Source: JAGREO01 sp020446285 (GTDB lineage: Bacteria > Pseudomonadota > Alphaproteobacteria > Geminicoccales > Geminicoccaceae). Taken from it: 64,000 bases of DNA. Location: positions 1 to 64,000 of the forward strand of contig JAWKVP010000009.1 of the NCBI GenBank assembly GCA_041398005.1, written 5' to 3'. The translations under genes and the position numbers were made by a program. Position 1 is the first letter of the stretch; each line of letters opens with the position of its first letter. Positions 1 through 9,459 of the stretch are shown piece by piece. The notes under the pieces were generated by a model. That model made no database searches. It was not told the DNA's origin and worked only from the letters and a program-made list of their open reading frames with translations.

Positions 1-6
1 GATGCT

Positions 7-615
7 CTAGTCCGGACGGGTGGCCCGCATCGATTGCCGTTCCTCCATGCCTTCCTGCCACCTCGCGAGTGTCGGCCTGCGGGCGCGCCAGTCGAGTTCG
101 GGGAAGCGGAAATCGAGATAGGGCAGCAGGCAGGCGAGCGTGATCGTGCCGATACAGATCTTCCCGTTCCAGTTGGCCGCCTGCGGTTCGAGATGGTCGA
201 GCGTGCGGGTGATCTTGGCGAACTGGTTGTCGATCCAGGGTTGCCAGCGCCTTTCCTCGGGCCGGATGAAGGTCTCGTAGCGGACACCCACCACCGCATC
301 CATCGCCTCGTCGGCGAGTGCGGCGAGCCGCAGGACCTTCCAGCGGCGCTCCGGCTCTGCGGGAAACAGCTTCGGCCCGTCATGCAGGCTGTCGAGATAT
401 TCGCAGATCACCCGGCTGTCCATCAGCGCAAGCCCGTCATCGGTGACCAGACACGGAATCTTGCTCAGCGGATTGTCGGCCATGAGTTCGGCATTGGGCG
501 CAACCGGCGTGACCTGGACGGTGTTGATCTCGATACGATCGGCGAGACCCGTTTCGTGGGCAACGACCAGAACCTTGCGGACGAAGGGCGAAGCGGCGGC
601 GTGGTGGAGCTTCAT
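7..615 (-). CDS. Glutathione S-transferase family protein
   Basis: About 202 residues, the usual length for a cytosolic GST. The N-terminal part is a thioredoxin-fold GST domain: it opens with the ASPFVRKV segment where the glutathione-activating Ser/Cys sits, and NPLSKIPCL plus DSRVICEYLD form the cis-Pro and Glu/Asp-Ser glutathione-binding positions. The rest is the all-helical C-terminal domain. An upstream ATG at 630 is possible, but it overlaps the end of the aldo/keto reductase gene, and MKLHH at 615 is the typical family start. It is translationally coupled to that reductase (same strand, overlapping or adjacent ends), which suggests a shared detoxification or carbonyl-metabolism transcript. 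Substrate unknown. Confidence 0.85.
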   Translation of the reverse strand: MKLHHAAASPFVRKVLVVAHETGLADRIEINTVQVTPVAPNAELMADNPLSKIPCLVTDDGLALMDSRVICEYLDSLHDGPKLFPAEPERRWKVLRLAALADEAMDAVVGVRYETFIRPEERRWQPWIDNQFAKITRTLDHLEPQAANWNGKICIGTITLACLLPYLDFRFPELDWRARRPTLARWQEGMEERQSMRATRPD

Positions 616-620
616 GACGT

Positions 621-1442
621 TCAGTCCCATTGCGGAGCGATGTCGAGTTCGACCATGCGGCCGGCCGGCGAGCCCAGCGCGCCGATGGCATCCATCTCGG
701 CCGGATCGAGCTCAAAATCGAAGATGTCGATATTGGCGGCGGCCCGCTCGGGACTGGATGTGCGCGGAATGGCAACGACCCCGTCCTGCTGGACCAGCCA
801 GCGCAACGTCACCTGAATGGCCGACTTGCCGTGCCGCCGGCCGATATCGGCGATGGTCGCGTTTTCCAGCACCTTGCCGCGGGCGATCGGACAATAGGCG
901 GTCAGCGCCATGCCGGCGGCGCGGGTGGCGGCCAGCACCTTGTCCTGCGACAGGAAGGGATGATATTCGACCTGGTTGCAGACCAGCGGATGGGTGGAAA
1001 GGCGGGTGGCCTCGGCGATGTGGGCGGTCGTGAAGTTGCTCACGCCGATATGCCGGGCGATGCCGGTCGCACGCGCCCAGTTCAGCGCCTCGATGGTTTC
1101 CGCGAGCGGCACATCGGGGTTCGGCCAGTGAAGCAGCAGGAGATCGACATAATCCTCGCCGAGCAGGTCGAGCCGCTCGCGCGCCGCAGAACGGAAATCA
1201 TCGCCCCTGAACCGGTCCGGCCAGATCTTGGTCGTAAGGAAGATCTCCGAACGCGGCACGCCGGAAGCCCTGAGCCCCTTGCCGACCTCCGCCTCGTTGC
1301 CGTAGCGCGCGGCGGTGTCGACATGCCGGTACCCGGACTCGAGCGCGTTCGCGACCAGCCGGACAGCATCCTCGCCGCGCAGTTCCCATGTACCGAAACC
1401 GATGGATGGGATCCTCGCACCATTGGCATCTACCACAATCAT
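621..1442 (-). CDS. Aldo/keto reductase (2,5-didehydrogluconate reductase-like)
   Basis: A 273-residue NADPH-dependent carbonyl reductase of the AKR superfamily. The catalytic tetrad is readable: Asp42 and Tyr47 in DTAARYGNE, Lys72 in TTKIW, His105 in LLLLHWP. The TIM-barrel core is full length, and IPRTSSPERAAANI near the C-terminus is the cofactor-phosphate loop. The open frame extends further upstream, but the ATG at 1442 is preceded by a strong GGGAGAGGAG ribosome site and gives the canonical N-terminus, so that start was chosen. It is followed immediately by the GST gene and is divergent from the inositol-phosphatase-like gene. The exact substrate (sugar ketone, methylglyoxal or other aldehyde) cannot be told from sequence. 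Confidence 0.88.
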   Translation of the reverse strand: MIVVDANGARIPSIGFGTWELRGEDAVRLVANALESGYRHVDTAARYGNEAEVGKGLRASGVPRSEIFLTTKIWPDRFRGDDFRSAARERLDLLGEDYVDLLLLHWPNPDVPLAETIEALNWARATGIARHIGVSNFTTAHIAEATRLSTHPLVCNQVEYHPFLSQDKVLAATRAAGMALTAYCPIARGKVLENATIADIGRRHGKSAIQVTLRWLVQQDGVVAIPRTSSPERAAANIDIFDFELDPAEMDAIGALGSPAGRMVELDIAPQWD

Positions 1443-1583
1443 TGCGTCTCCTCTCCCGCGTTCATCTGTTCTATACCCCGACTGGTTCGCCCGGCGAAAT
1501 GGCGAAGATCGCCGATTGCCGGGCGTTTTCCGCCATCCGGGCCGGCGCCGCGCCGGTCGCAGCACAAACAGGGATCACATTCC

Positions 1584-2372
1584 GTGCCAGACATCGAAGC
1601 CGCGCATCGCCTCGCCATCGCCGAAGCCGTCGCCCGCGAGGCGGGGCAACTGGCCATGCGTTACTACAGGCGCCGCGGCCAGCTCGATATCGTCCAGAAG
1701 GGCCTGCAGGATCTCGTCAGCGAGGCCGACCGGGAGGTCGAGACGCTGATCCGCACACGCCTTGCGGCCCTCTGTCCGGATGACGGTTTCGTCGGCGAGG
1801 AGCATCCGCCGAGCGATCCGAAGACAGGCGGCGGCCACTGGGTGATCGATCCGATCGACGGCACCTGGTGCTTTCTCAACGGGATCGCCAGCTGGTGCAT
1901 TTCCATCGCCTGGTGTCGCAACGGCTCGATCGATACGGGCGTGATCTACGATCCCTGCAGCGAGGAACTGTTCACCGCCCGGCGCGGCGGCGGCGCGTTC
2001 CTCAATGGCGAGGCGATCCGTGTGGCCGATGCCGCCGACCTCACCGCCGGGACCGTCAGCGTCGGCTATTCCATGCGCAGCACCAGCGACGAGATCGTGC
2101 CCGTGATCGAGAAACTCCTCCGTCAGGGCGGCATCTATCACCGGCACGGCTCGGGTGCCCTGGGTCTCGCCTGGACGGCGGCCGGACGCCTGATCGGCTA
2201 TGTCGAGCCGCACATGAACAGCTGGGACTGTCTCGCCGGTCTCCTGCTGGTCGAGGAAGCGGGCGGATTCGTCTGCGACTTCCTCAAGGATGACGGCCTC
2301 GTCAATGGCGGTCGCATCATCGCCGGACCGAAGCCGCTCGAAAACGCGCTCGAGGGCCTGTTCGCCGCATGA
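1584..2372 (+). CDS. Inositol-monophosphatase-family phosphatase
   Basis: A 262-residue Mg-dependent phosphatase of the IMPase/FBPase/CysQ superfamily. Metal-binding motifs are GEEHP (71-75) and DPIDGT (89-94), with a C-terminal WDCLAG that stands where the family has WDxAAG. The start is a GTG at 1584 with GGGA upstream; the longer open frame to the left overlaps the divergent reductase gene and has no support. Likely substrates are inositol phosphates, histidinol phosphate or a related sugar phosphate; the Cys-Leu in WDCLAG and Trp-Cys after DPIDGT are slightly unusual and do not settle the choice. It lies 22 bp upstream of an MFS gene on the same strand. Confidence 0.85.
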   Translation: MPDIEAAHRLAIAEAVAREAGQLAMRYYRRRGQLDIVQKGLQDLVSEADREVETLIRTRLAALCPDDGFVGEEHPPSDPKTGGGHWVIDPIDGTWCFLNGIASWCISIAWCRNGSIDTGVIYDPCSEELFTARRGGGAFLNGEAIRVADAADLTAGTVSVGYSMRSTSDEIVPVIEKLLRQGGIYHRHGSGALGLAWTAAGRLIGYVEPHMNSWDCLAGLLLVEEAGGFVCDFLKDDGLVNGGRIIAGPKPLENALEGLFAA

Positions 2373-2394
2373 AGGCGCCGACACCCCGGTTAAA

Positions 2395-3588
2395 ATGAGA
2401 CGCGATCGGCTCTCACTGCCCGTTCTGGCGCTGGCGTCGGGACAGACACTGGCATGGGCGGCGATGTTCTACAGTTTCGCCGCTCTCTTCCATGCGTTCG
2501 AAACCGATCTCGCCTACAGCAAGGAGCGGATCGCCGCCGCCTTCTCGCTCGCCATCCTCCTGTCGGCACTGCTCTCGCCCCTGTGCGGACGCATCATCGA
2601 CAGGGGACATGGCCGGATCCTGCTCGGCACGGCACCCCTACTGGGCGGGATTGGCCTGCTCTTCCTCGCGAACGCGCAGAACCATGGGCAGTTCATCCTC
2701 GCCTGGCTCGTGATCGGCGTCGCCCAGTCCGGCTCGCTCTACGAACCCTGTTTCTCCTTCGTCACCCGCACGCTCCAGGGCGATGCCCGGCCGGCGATCG
2801 TGCGCATCACGCTCGTCGCCGGTTTCGCCTCCGCCCTCGCCTTTCCGCTCGGTGCGGTCCTCGCCGGGTCGTTCGGCTGGCGCGTCGCCGCCGTCTGCTT
2901 CGCCGGCATGAGCGCCTTCGCCGCCGCACCACTGCTCTATCTCGGCGCAACCCGGCTCGAACGCGAATACGGCCATCGCGCCGACAGGGCCGAACCGTCG
3001 CGCCGCCCCCGGCATGCCGTCTCCCAGGCCATGCGCCAGCGGGCATTCTGGCTGATCGCCATCGCGTTTTCGGCAATCGCCCTCAATCACGGCATCCTCG
3101 TCAATCATGTCGTGCCGCTGCTCATGGACCGCGGCCTCTCCCACCCGCTCGCCGTGCTGGCAGCCTCCACCATCGGCCCCATGCTGGTCGCCGGGCGCGT
3201 CGCCATGTGGCGCGTCGAACATCTCTGCTCGACCGGAACACTCGCCATCGCCTCGTTCACCGGCGTGCTCGCCTCGTCCTTCCTGCTCGCCGGAACGGGC
3301 CTCGCCTGGCCGCTCGCCTTCCTCTTCGCCGCCACGCAGGGGGCTTCCTACGGCCTTGTCAGCATTCTCAAACCCGTACTGATTGCCGAGACGCTGGGAC
3401 GAGAGGATTTCGGCACGATTTCCGGCAGTCTCGCCCTGCCCTACCTCGCCGGCTTCGCCGCGGCACCATGGCTCGGCGGGTGGCTGTGGAGCCTCGGCGG
3501 ATACGATCCCGTGATCGCCCTCGCCGCCATCCTCGCCACCACCGCCCTCACCGCCATCACATGGCTCGAACGCACCGCATTGCGGTGA
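2395..3588 (+). CDS. MFS transporter
   Basis: A 397-residue polytopic membrane protein with about 12 hydrophobic segments and the major-facilitator loop signature GRIIDRGHGR between segments 2 and 3. The ATG at 2395 was chosen because residues before it in the frame overlap the phosphatase gene and are hydrophilic. It begins 22 bp after the phosphatase stop, so the two are probably co-transcribed. Substrate is not evident. A GGGGGAAAT/ATTTCCCCC palindrome shortly downstream may end the transcript. Confidence 0.82.
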   Translation: MRRDRLSLPVLALASGQTLAWAAMFYSFAALFHAFETDLAYSKERIAAAFSLAILLSALLSPLCGRIIDRGHGRILLGTAPLLGGIGLLFLANAQNHGQFILAWLVIGVAQSGSLYEPCFSFVTRTLQGDARPAIVRITLVAGFASALAFPLGAVLAGSFGWRVAAVCFAGMSAFAAAPLLYLGATRLEREYGHRADRAEPSRRPRHAVSQAMRQRAFWLIAIAFSAIALNHGILVNHVVPLLMDRGLSHPLAVLAASTIGPMLVAGRVAMWRVEHLCSTGTLAIASFTGVLASSFLLAGTGLAWPLAFLFAATQGASYGLVSILKPVLIAETLGREDFGTISGSLALPYLAGFAAAPWLGGWLWSLGGYDPVIALAAILATTALTAITWLERTALR

Positions 3589-3614
3589 CGGGGGAGAGGG
3601 GCAAGGAGAAGAGC

Positions 3615-3633
3615 GGGGGAAATGATTTCCCCC
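3615..3633. terminator. Palindrome between convergent genes
   Basis: A perfect 9-bp inverted repeat (GGGGGAAAT, one base, ATTTCCCCC) sits between the convergent MFS and allantoate amidohydrolase genes. It can form a hairpin on either strand and may act as a bidirectional terminator, though no clear U-tract follows. Confidence 0.4.
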
Positions 3634-3748
3634 GGGCCCCCTCAGGGGTTGGTGATGATGTCACGGTCCGGCGCCGCGGCCAACTGACGGCAGGGTTGGG
3701 AGGGGATGGGATCAGCCATCGTCCGTTTCTTTCGTCATCCTTCTTCGC

Positions 3749-4990
3749 TCATCCCGCCGGGCGGGTCGAGGTTGGGTCGAATTGGGTCAGGAAGCGGGTG
3801 AGGACGTTGACGGCGATGCCGGCATCCTCTTCGGTGATGCTTTCCAGCGGATTGTGGCTGATGCCGTCGCGGCAGCGCAGGAATAGCATTCCCATGGGCA
3901 TCACCGCACCGATGGCCATGGCGTCGTGACCGGCGCCGCTCGGCAGTTCGAGAACGCGATAGCCGCTCGCGGCGACGGCCTCGCCGAGCAGCCGGCGCAT
4001 TCCGGCATGGGCTTCGATGGCGGGCTCGTCATAGGTTCGCTCCAGCCTGACATCGAGATGCCGGCGCCGGGCGATCTCGCCCAGCACACTGGTGATGGCC
4101 GAAATCGCCGTCTCCCGCTCGCGATCGTCCGGTGAACGGATATCGAGGGAGAATGTCACGCGCCCCGGTATCACATTGCCGGCGCCGGGCAAGGCAGACA
4201 GCATCCCGACCGTCGCCACGAGATCGGGCGTACCCCGCGCCTGCCGTTCGATGGCGAGCACCATCTCGCTTGCGGCGCAAAGCGCGTCCCGGCGCAACCC
4301 CATCGGCACCGTTCCCGCATGTCCGGCCCTGCCCTGCACCTCGATGAGAAAGCGCGTCGCACCGTTGATCGCGGTCACAACGCCGACGGGCAGTCCGGCA
4401 TCCTGCAGCACCGGTCCCTGCTCGATATGAAGTTCGACATAGCCGTGTGCACGCCCGTCGGTGCGCGCGATTTCGCCGGTTCGCGAAGGGTCGCAACCGA
4501 ATGCGCGAAGGGCATCGCCGAGGCGGATGCCGTCGGCGTCGGCGAGATCGAGGGTCGCCGGATCGAACACGCCGGCCACCGCGCGCGAACCCGAAAGCGT
4601 GGTCGGGAAGCGGACACCCTCCTCGTCGCCGAAGGCGAGAATCTCGATGGCGAACGGAAAACGCCGCCCCTCCCCGTTCAGCCGGGCGACGGTCTGGATG
4701 GCGGCGAGCACGCCGAGATTGCCGTCATACCGTCCGGCGTCACGCACCGTGTCGATATGCGAGCCGAGCAGAAGCGCCGGCGCGCCGGGCGGATCGCTCT
4801 CGTAGCGGCCGACGAGCGTCGCCAGACCGTCGACATGGGTGGCGAGGCCCGCCTGCTCCATCCATGTCCGCACCTGTTCGAGTGCCGCCCTGTGCTCGGG
4901 TGTGAGGAACAGGCGGGTCAGTTTGCCGGGCTCGGCGGTAAATTCGCCCAGCCGGTCGAGCCGCTGCATCAATTGTGCCGCCTCGTTCAT
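3749..4990 (-). CDS. allC: Allantoate amidohydrolase / N-carbamoyl amino acid hydrolase (M20 family)
   Basis: A 413-residue zinc-dependent amidohydrolase of the M20/hydantoinase-carbamoylase group. Metal ligands are visible at His78 and Asp80 (GSHIDTV), Asp89 (RYDGNLG), Glu123-Glu124 (GDEEGVRF), a later His in LHIEQGP, and a final HNPLES. The family contains allantoate amidohydrolases, ureidoglycolases and N-carbamoyl-amino-acid hydrolases. Allantoate is favoured because the gene overlaps uraD by an ATGA start/stop and faces xdhABC, which places it in purine breakdown to glyoxylate and ammonia. The enzyme is cytoplasmic. Confidence 0.8.
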   Translation of the reverse strand: MNEAAQLMQRLDRLGEFTAEPGKLTRLFLTPEHRAALEQVRTWMEQAGLATHVDGLATLVGRYESDPPGAPALLLGSHIDTVRDAGRYDGNLGVLAAIQTVARLNGEGRRFPFAIEILAFGDEEGVRFPTTLSGSRAVAGVFDPATLDLADADGIRLGDALRAFGCDPSRTGEIARTDGRAHGYVELHIEQGPVLQDAGLPVGVVTAINGATRFLIEVQGRAGHAGTVPMGLRRDALCAASEMVLAIERQARGTPDLVATVGMLSALPGAGNVIPGRVTFSLDIRSPDDRERETAISAITSVLGEIARRRHLDVRLERTYDEPAIEAHAGMRRLLGEAVAASGYRVLELPSGAGHDAMAIGAVMPMGMLFLRCRDGISHNPLESITEEDAGIAVNVLTRFLTQFDPTSTRPAG

Positions 4991-5496
4991 GCGAACATCT
5001 CCTTCAGGCGCAGGAGCACGATCCGTTCGATCTGTCGCAAGGCCTCGCCGATCTCGACATCCCGGTCATGCCCGATCCGCCGTTCGAACGCCTCGCGGAT
5101 CTCCTCCCTGCTCCGGCCCCTGACCGCGAAAATGAAGGGAAAGCCGAAGCGTGCCCTGTAGCGATCGTTGAGTTCGGTGAAGCGCCGGCGCTCCTCGTCG
5201 GTCAATCGGTCGAGTCCGGCCGAGGCCTGCTCACTTGCACTGTCGGCTGTCAGCCGGCCGGCGGCGGCGAGCTTGCCGGCGAGATCCGGATGCGCGCGGA
5301 TGAGCGCCAGCCTCTCCTCCGCGCCGGCGCCACGCAGGGCATGACAGAAGGCTTCGTGGAGTCTGTCGGGACCGTCGCCCGCACGCGCCGAACCGGCATC
5401 GAACGCCCGTTCGACCACCCAGGGCGAATGTTCGAAGAGATGTCCGAAGCGGGTGATGAATGCCTCCCGTTCCGCCTGCCTGTCCGTATCGCTCAT
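4987..5496 (-). CDS. uraD: OHCU decarboxylase
   Basis: A 169-residue protein matching 2-oxo-4-hydroxy-4-carboxy-5-ureidoimidazoline decarboxylase, the last step of the uricase pathway, giving (S)-allantoin. Hallmarks are the catalytic HPDL (69-72), SASEQ (86-90) and FGFPFIFAVRG (117-127). The ATG at 5496 starts the conserved N-terminus; the frame extends upstream without support. It overlaps allC by 4 bases (ATGA), so the two are translationally coupled. Neither uricase nor HIU hydrolase (uraH) is present in the window, so the pathway must be completed elsewhere. Confidence 0.92.
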   Translation of the reverse strand: MSDTDRQAEREAFITRFGHLFEHSPWVVERAFDAGSARAGDGPDRLHEAFCHALRGAGAEERLALIRAHPDLAGKLAAAGRLTADSASEQASAGLDRLTDEERRRFTELNDRYRARFGFPFIFAVRGRSREEIREAFERRIGHDRDVEIGEALRQIERIVLLRLKEMFA

Positions 5497-5677
5497 GAAA
5501 CCTTCGCCCTTCCCTCGATGCGCGGGATGCGCGGACCATAGGCGAGCGACGCCGGGTGGTGAATACGGCAATCCCCAAAACGTCCCGTCACGCGGCTTCG
5601 TGCATGAAGGAATTGAGAAAATCCGTGCGAAGTGCTCCAATCGGCGGGAGAACAGGAGGAACGGGGTTTCGGGCCGC

Positions 5678-7138
5678 ATGCGTCAATCGATCGGATTTCT
5701 CTTGGGCGACCGCCCCGTCACCGTCGACCGGATCGAACCGGACATCACCATTCTCGAATGGCTCAGGCGGACCGAGGGACGCACGGGCACAAAGGAAGGC
5801 TGCAACGAGGGCGATTGCGGTGCCTGCACCGTGCTGGTGGGTTCGCTGGAAAACGGTGCCGTGCGCTATCGCGCGGTCAATGCCTGCATCCGCCCGCTCG
5901 CCACGCTCGACGGCTGCCGCCTCCTGACCGTCGAGGATCTCGCCGCAGCCGATGGCTCGCTGCATCCCGTCCAGCAGGCAATGGTCGAATGCCACGCCTC
6001 GCAATGCGGCTTCTGCACGCCGGGCTTCGTCATGTCGCTTGCCGGGTGGATGCAGGAGCATGACGGGTCGCCTCCCGACGATGCGCTCATCGACGACGTG
6101 CTCTCCGGCAATCTCTGCCGCTGCACCGGCTATGCGCCGATCGCCCGGGCGGCGACGCGCGCCGTCGGGATCGGCGGCGGAAGGCTGGACACCGACCCGG
6201 GACCGCTGGCCGCACTGCGCGATGCCCGGACCCTGCATGTGAGCGACGGCACCCAGCACTTCTTCGCACCCGCCAATCTCGACGCTCTCCTCGATCTCCT
6301 CGCCGAACGCCCCGCTGCCCGGGTGATCGCCGGCTGCACCGATGTCGGATTGTGGATCAACAAGGCGATGCAGGTGCTCGACGAGATCGTCTGGACCGGT
6401 CGTGTGGATGCGCTTCGAAGCATCGAGGAGCGGGCGGATTCGCTCGAGATCGGCGCCGGTGCCAGCTGGCAGGACGCGCTCGAACCGCTGGCGGCACTCT
6501 ATCCCGGCATGCGCCGCATGCTGCTGCGCTTCGCTTCCAGACCCATCCGCAACGCCGCCACCGTCGGCGGCAACATCGCCAACGGTTCACCCATCGGCGA
6601 CGGTTCGCCGGCGCTCATCGCCGCGGGCGCCACACTGCATCTCGCCAGCCGCGAAGGCCGCCGCTCGATGCCGCTGGAGGATTTTTTCATCGACTATGGC
6701 AAACAGGATCTGCGCAAGGGCGAGATCGTCGAGCGCATCTCCGTGCCGAAGCCGGCTCCCGGCTCCCTCTATCGCTGCTACAAGCTCTCCAAGCGCTTCG
6801 ATCAGGACATTTCCGCCGTGCTCGCCGCCTTTTCCATCGAACGCGACGGCGACACCGTCACCGCCGCGCGCATCGCCATGGGCGGCATGGCGGCAACGCC
6901 GAAACGCGCCGCGCGCAGCGAAGCGGCCCTCCTCGGCCAGCCCTTCAACCGCCGCACACTGGAACGGGCGAGGGCAGCGCTCGCGGAAGATTTCGCACCC
7001 ATCAGCGACATGCGCGCATCTGCCCGCTACCGCATGACCGCCGCCGGCAATCTCCTCGAACGGTTCTTCATCGAATCCGAAGACGGCGACCCCGACCGCG
7101 AAAACGATCTTCTCACATTACGGAGCGTCGACGCATGA
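5678..7138 (+). CDS. xdhA: Xanthine dehydrogenase small subunit (2Fe-2S and FAD)
   Basis: A 486-residue subunit combining two [2Fe-2S] domains and an FAD domain. The first cluster uses CNEGDCGAC (Cys42, 47, 50) and Cys70; the second uses CGFC (110, 113) and CRC (147, 149). The FAD domain follows from about residue 190, with TVGGNIANGSPIGD as its flavin loop. The ATG at 5678 gives the canonical start; an AGGAGGA lies upstream, rather distant at about 17 bases. It is followed by xdhB with an ATGA overlap. The enzyme oxidises hypoxanthine and xanthine to urate in the cytoplasm, passing electrons from molybdenum via iron-sulfur to FAD and NAD. Confidence 0.95.
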   Translation: MRQSIGFLLGDRPVTVDRIEPDITILEWLRRTEGRTGTKEGCNEGDCGACTVLVGSLENGAVRYRAVNACIRPLATLDGCRLLTVEDLAAADGSLHPVQQAMVECHASQCGFCTPGFVMSLAGWMQEHDGSPPDDALIDDVLSGNLCRCTGYAPIARAATRAVGIGGGRLDTDPGPLAALRDARTLHVSDGTQHFFAPANLDALLDLLAERPAARVIAGCTDVGLWINKAMQVLDEIVWTGRVDALRSIEERADSLEIGAGASWQDALEPLAALYPGMRRMLLRFASRPIRNAATVGGNIANGSPIGDGSPALIAAGATLHLASREGRRSMPLEDFFIDYGKQDLRKGEIVERISVPKPAPGSLYRCYKLSKRFDQDISAVLAAFSIERDGDTVTAARIAMGGMAATPKRAARSEAALLGQPFNRRTLERARAALAEDFAPISDMRASARYRMTAAGNLLERFFIESEDGDPDRENDLLTLRSVDA

Positions 7139-9459
7139 GCGGGCGCACCGGCAGCGCACGACCGCTCGCGGGCGATGGCACGGGTGACACGGTCCGCCAT
7201 GACAGCGCCGTTCGCCATGTCACCGGCGAGGCCCGGTATATCGACGATCTGCGCGAACCGTCCGGCCTGCTGCATGCCTGCTTCGGCCTCTCGACGAAGG
7301 CCAGCGCGCGCCTTGTCCAAATCGATCTCGAAGCGGTCAGGAAGGCGCCGGGTGTGATCGATGTGGTCACGGCCGGCGACATTCCGGGCGAGAACGACAT
7401 CAGCCCGACCCATCGCCATGACGAACCGTTGCTCGCCGCCGGCGAGGTGCATCATGTCGGCCAGCCGGTCTTCGCCGTCGCCGCCACCAGCCGCGGCGCG
7501 GCGAGACGCGCGGTCCGCCTCGCCCGCATCGAATATGAGGAACGCGAAGCGGTCCTCGATGTCGCCGATGCAACCGGGACCGTGACGCCGGGAATGACGC
7601 TCGCGCGTGGCAATGCGCGCGCCGCCATCGACGCCGCACCGAGGCGGCTCAAGGGGCGGATGCGCATCGGCGGGCAGGAGCATTTCTACCTCGAAAGCCA
7701 GATCGGCATGGCCCTTCCCGGCGAGGGCGGCGATGTCACCGTGCTTTCCTCGACCCAGCATCCGAGCGAAATCCAGACGATGGTCGCCCAGGTGCTCGGC
7801 GTCCCGGCGCACGCGGTCACGGTCGAGGTCCGGCGCATGGGCGGCGGCTTCGGCGGCAAGGAAACCCAGGGCAATCCGTTCGCCTGCATCGCCGCCCTTC
7901 TCGCCATGCGTACCGGCCGGCCGGTCAAGATCCGCCCCGACCGCGACGACGACATGATCATCACCGGCAAGCGGCACGGCTTTCTCGTCGATTACGAGGC
8001 CGGCTTCGATGACGAGGGGCGCATTCAGGGCGTCGACATGCGCTTCGATGGCGATTGCGGCTGGTCCTCGGATCTCTCCGGTCCGGTCACCGACCGGGCA
8101 CTCTTTCATGCCGACAATGGCTATTACTACCCGGCAGCGCATCTGCATTCGCGTCCGCTGCGCACCAACAAGGCCTCGAACACGGCCTTTCGCGGCTTCG
8201 GCGGACCGCAGGGCATGGTCGCCTGCGAGAGGGTCATCGAGGAGATCGCCTTCGCCACCGGCCTCGACCCGCTCACGGTGCGCAAGCGCAATTTCTACGG
8301 CGGCGACGGCCGCAACATCACGCCCTACCACCAGACGGTCGAGGATTTCACGGCACCCGAGCTGGTCGGCATCCTCGAGCGCCAGTGCCGGTATGAAAGG
8401 CGCCGCGCACGCATCCGCGACCTCAACGCCGCCGGCGGCGTCGTGCGCCGGGGGATCGCGTTGACGCCGGTCAAGTTCGGCATCTCCTTCACACTCACCG
8501 CCTTCAACCAGGCCGGCGCGCTCGTGCATGTCTATCGCGACGGCAGCGTGCAGCTGAACCATGGCGGCACGGAGATGGGCCAGGGCCTGCATACCAAGAT
8601 CGCGCAGATCGTCGCCGCCACCTTCTCCATCGGTCTCGACCGGGTGAAGATCACCGCGACGACCACGGGCAAGGTTCCCAATACCTCGGCCACCGCCGCC
8701 TCCTCCGGTGCCGATCTCAACGGCAAGGCGGCCGAGGCCGCCGCCCTGACGATCCGCGAACGCCTCGTCGCATTCGCCTGCGAGAGATGGCAGACAAAGC
8801 CCGAAGATGTCGTTTTCGACAACAATCTCGTGCATGTCGGCCGGCATGAGGTGAGCTTCGCCGAACTGGTGTCGATGGCCTATTTCGCCCGCATCCAGCT
8901 TTCCGCCACCGGCTTCTACAGGACCCCGGACATTCACTGGGACCGCGACGCCGGGCGCGGCCGGCCGTTCTACTATTTCGCCTGCGGTGCCGCCTGTTCG
9001 GAGGTCGCGGTCGACACGCTCACCGGCGAATACCGCATCCTGCGCACAGACATTCTCCACGATGTCGGCCGCTCGCTCAATCCGGCCATCGACATCGGCC
9101 AGATCGAGGGCGGCTTCGTTCAGGGTGCCGGCTGGCTGACGACCGAGGAACTCGTGTGGAAGGCGGACGGCAGCCTGTGGACACATGCGCCGTCGACCTA
9201 CAAGATCCCCGCCATGAGCGACCGTCCGGCGATCTTCAATGTGAGCCTGCATGAGGGTGCCCTGAACCGCGCGGAGACCATCCACCGCTCGCGGGCGGTG
9301 GGCGAGCCGCCGCTGATGCTCGGCATTTCCGTATTGCATGCGCTATCGGATGCCATCGCCTCGGTCGCCGATCATCGTCATTGCCCCGCACTCGATGCGC
9401 CGGCGACGCCGGAGCGGGTGCTGGCCGCCATCGACCGCCTGCGGGCCCTGGACGCGTGA
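7135..9459 (+). CDS. xdhB: Xanthine dehydrogenase large (molybdenum) subunit
   Basis: A 774-residue molybdopterin-binding subunit of the xanthine oxidase family. It carries the HVTGEARYIDD N-terminal signature, the glycine-rich RMGGGFGGKE cofactor loop, FRGFGGPQGM around the substrate arginine, and a C-terminal GEPPLMLG with the catalytic glutamate region. Length is normal for the bacterial two-subunit type. The start overlaps the xdhA stop by four bases, and the stop overlaps the GTG start of xdhC. A longer open frame runs upstream through xdhA but lacks homology there. Confidence 0.95.
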   Translation: MSGRTGSARPLAGDGTGDTVRHDSAVRHVTGEARYIDDLREPSGLLHACFGLSTKASARLVQIDLEAVRKAPGVIDVVTAGDIPGENDISPTHRHDEPLLAAGEVHHVGQPVFAVAATSRGAARRAVRLARIEYEEREAVLDVADATGTVTPGMTLARGNARAAIDAAPRRLKGRMRIGGQEHFYLESQIGMALPGEGGDVTVLSSTQHPSEIQTMVAQVLGVPAHAVTVEVRRMGGGFGGKETQGNPFACIAALLAMRTGRPVKIRPDRDDDMIITGKRHGFLVDYEAGFDDEGRIQGVDMRFDGDCGWSSDLSGPVTDRALFHADNGYYYPAAHLHSRPLRTNKASNTAFRGFGGPQGMVACERVIEEIAFATGLDPLTVRKRNFYGGDGRNITPYHQTVEDFTAPELVGILERQCRYERRRARIRDLNAAGGVVRRGIALTPVKFGISFTLTAFNQAGALVHVYRDGSVQLNHGGTEMGQGLHTKIAQIVAATFSIGLDRVKITATTTGKVPNTSATAASSGADLNGKAAEAAALTIRERLVAFACERWQTKPEDVVFDNNLVHVGRHEVSFAELVSMAYFARIQLSATGFYRTPDIHWDRDAGRGRPFYYFACGAACSEVAVDTLTGEYRILRTDILHDVGRSLNPAIDIGQIEGGFVQGAGWLTTEELVWKADGSLWTHAPSTYKIPAMSDRPAIFNVSLHEGALNRAETIHRSRAVGEPPLMLGISVLHALSDAIASVADHRHCPALDAPATPERVLAAIDRLRALDA

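Noticed and set aside
630..1583. Long plus-strand frame before the phosphatase gene
   Set aside because: It is the complement of the aldo/keto reductase gene and shows only shadow-type composition.
6352..7134. N-terminal extension of xdhB by about 260 residues
   Set aside because: This part overlaps xdhA in another frame, is Arg/His-rich shadow sequence, and the ATGA start at 7135 is canonical.
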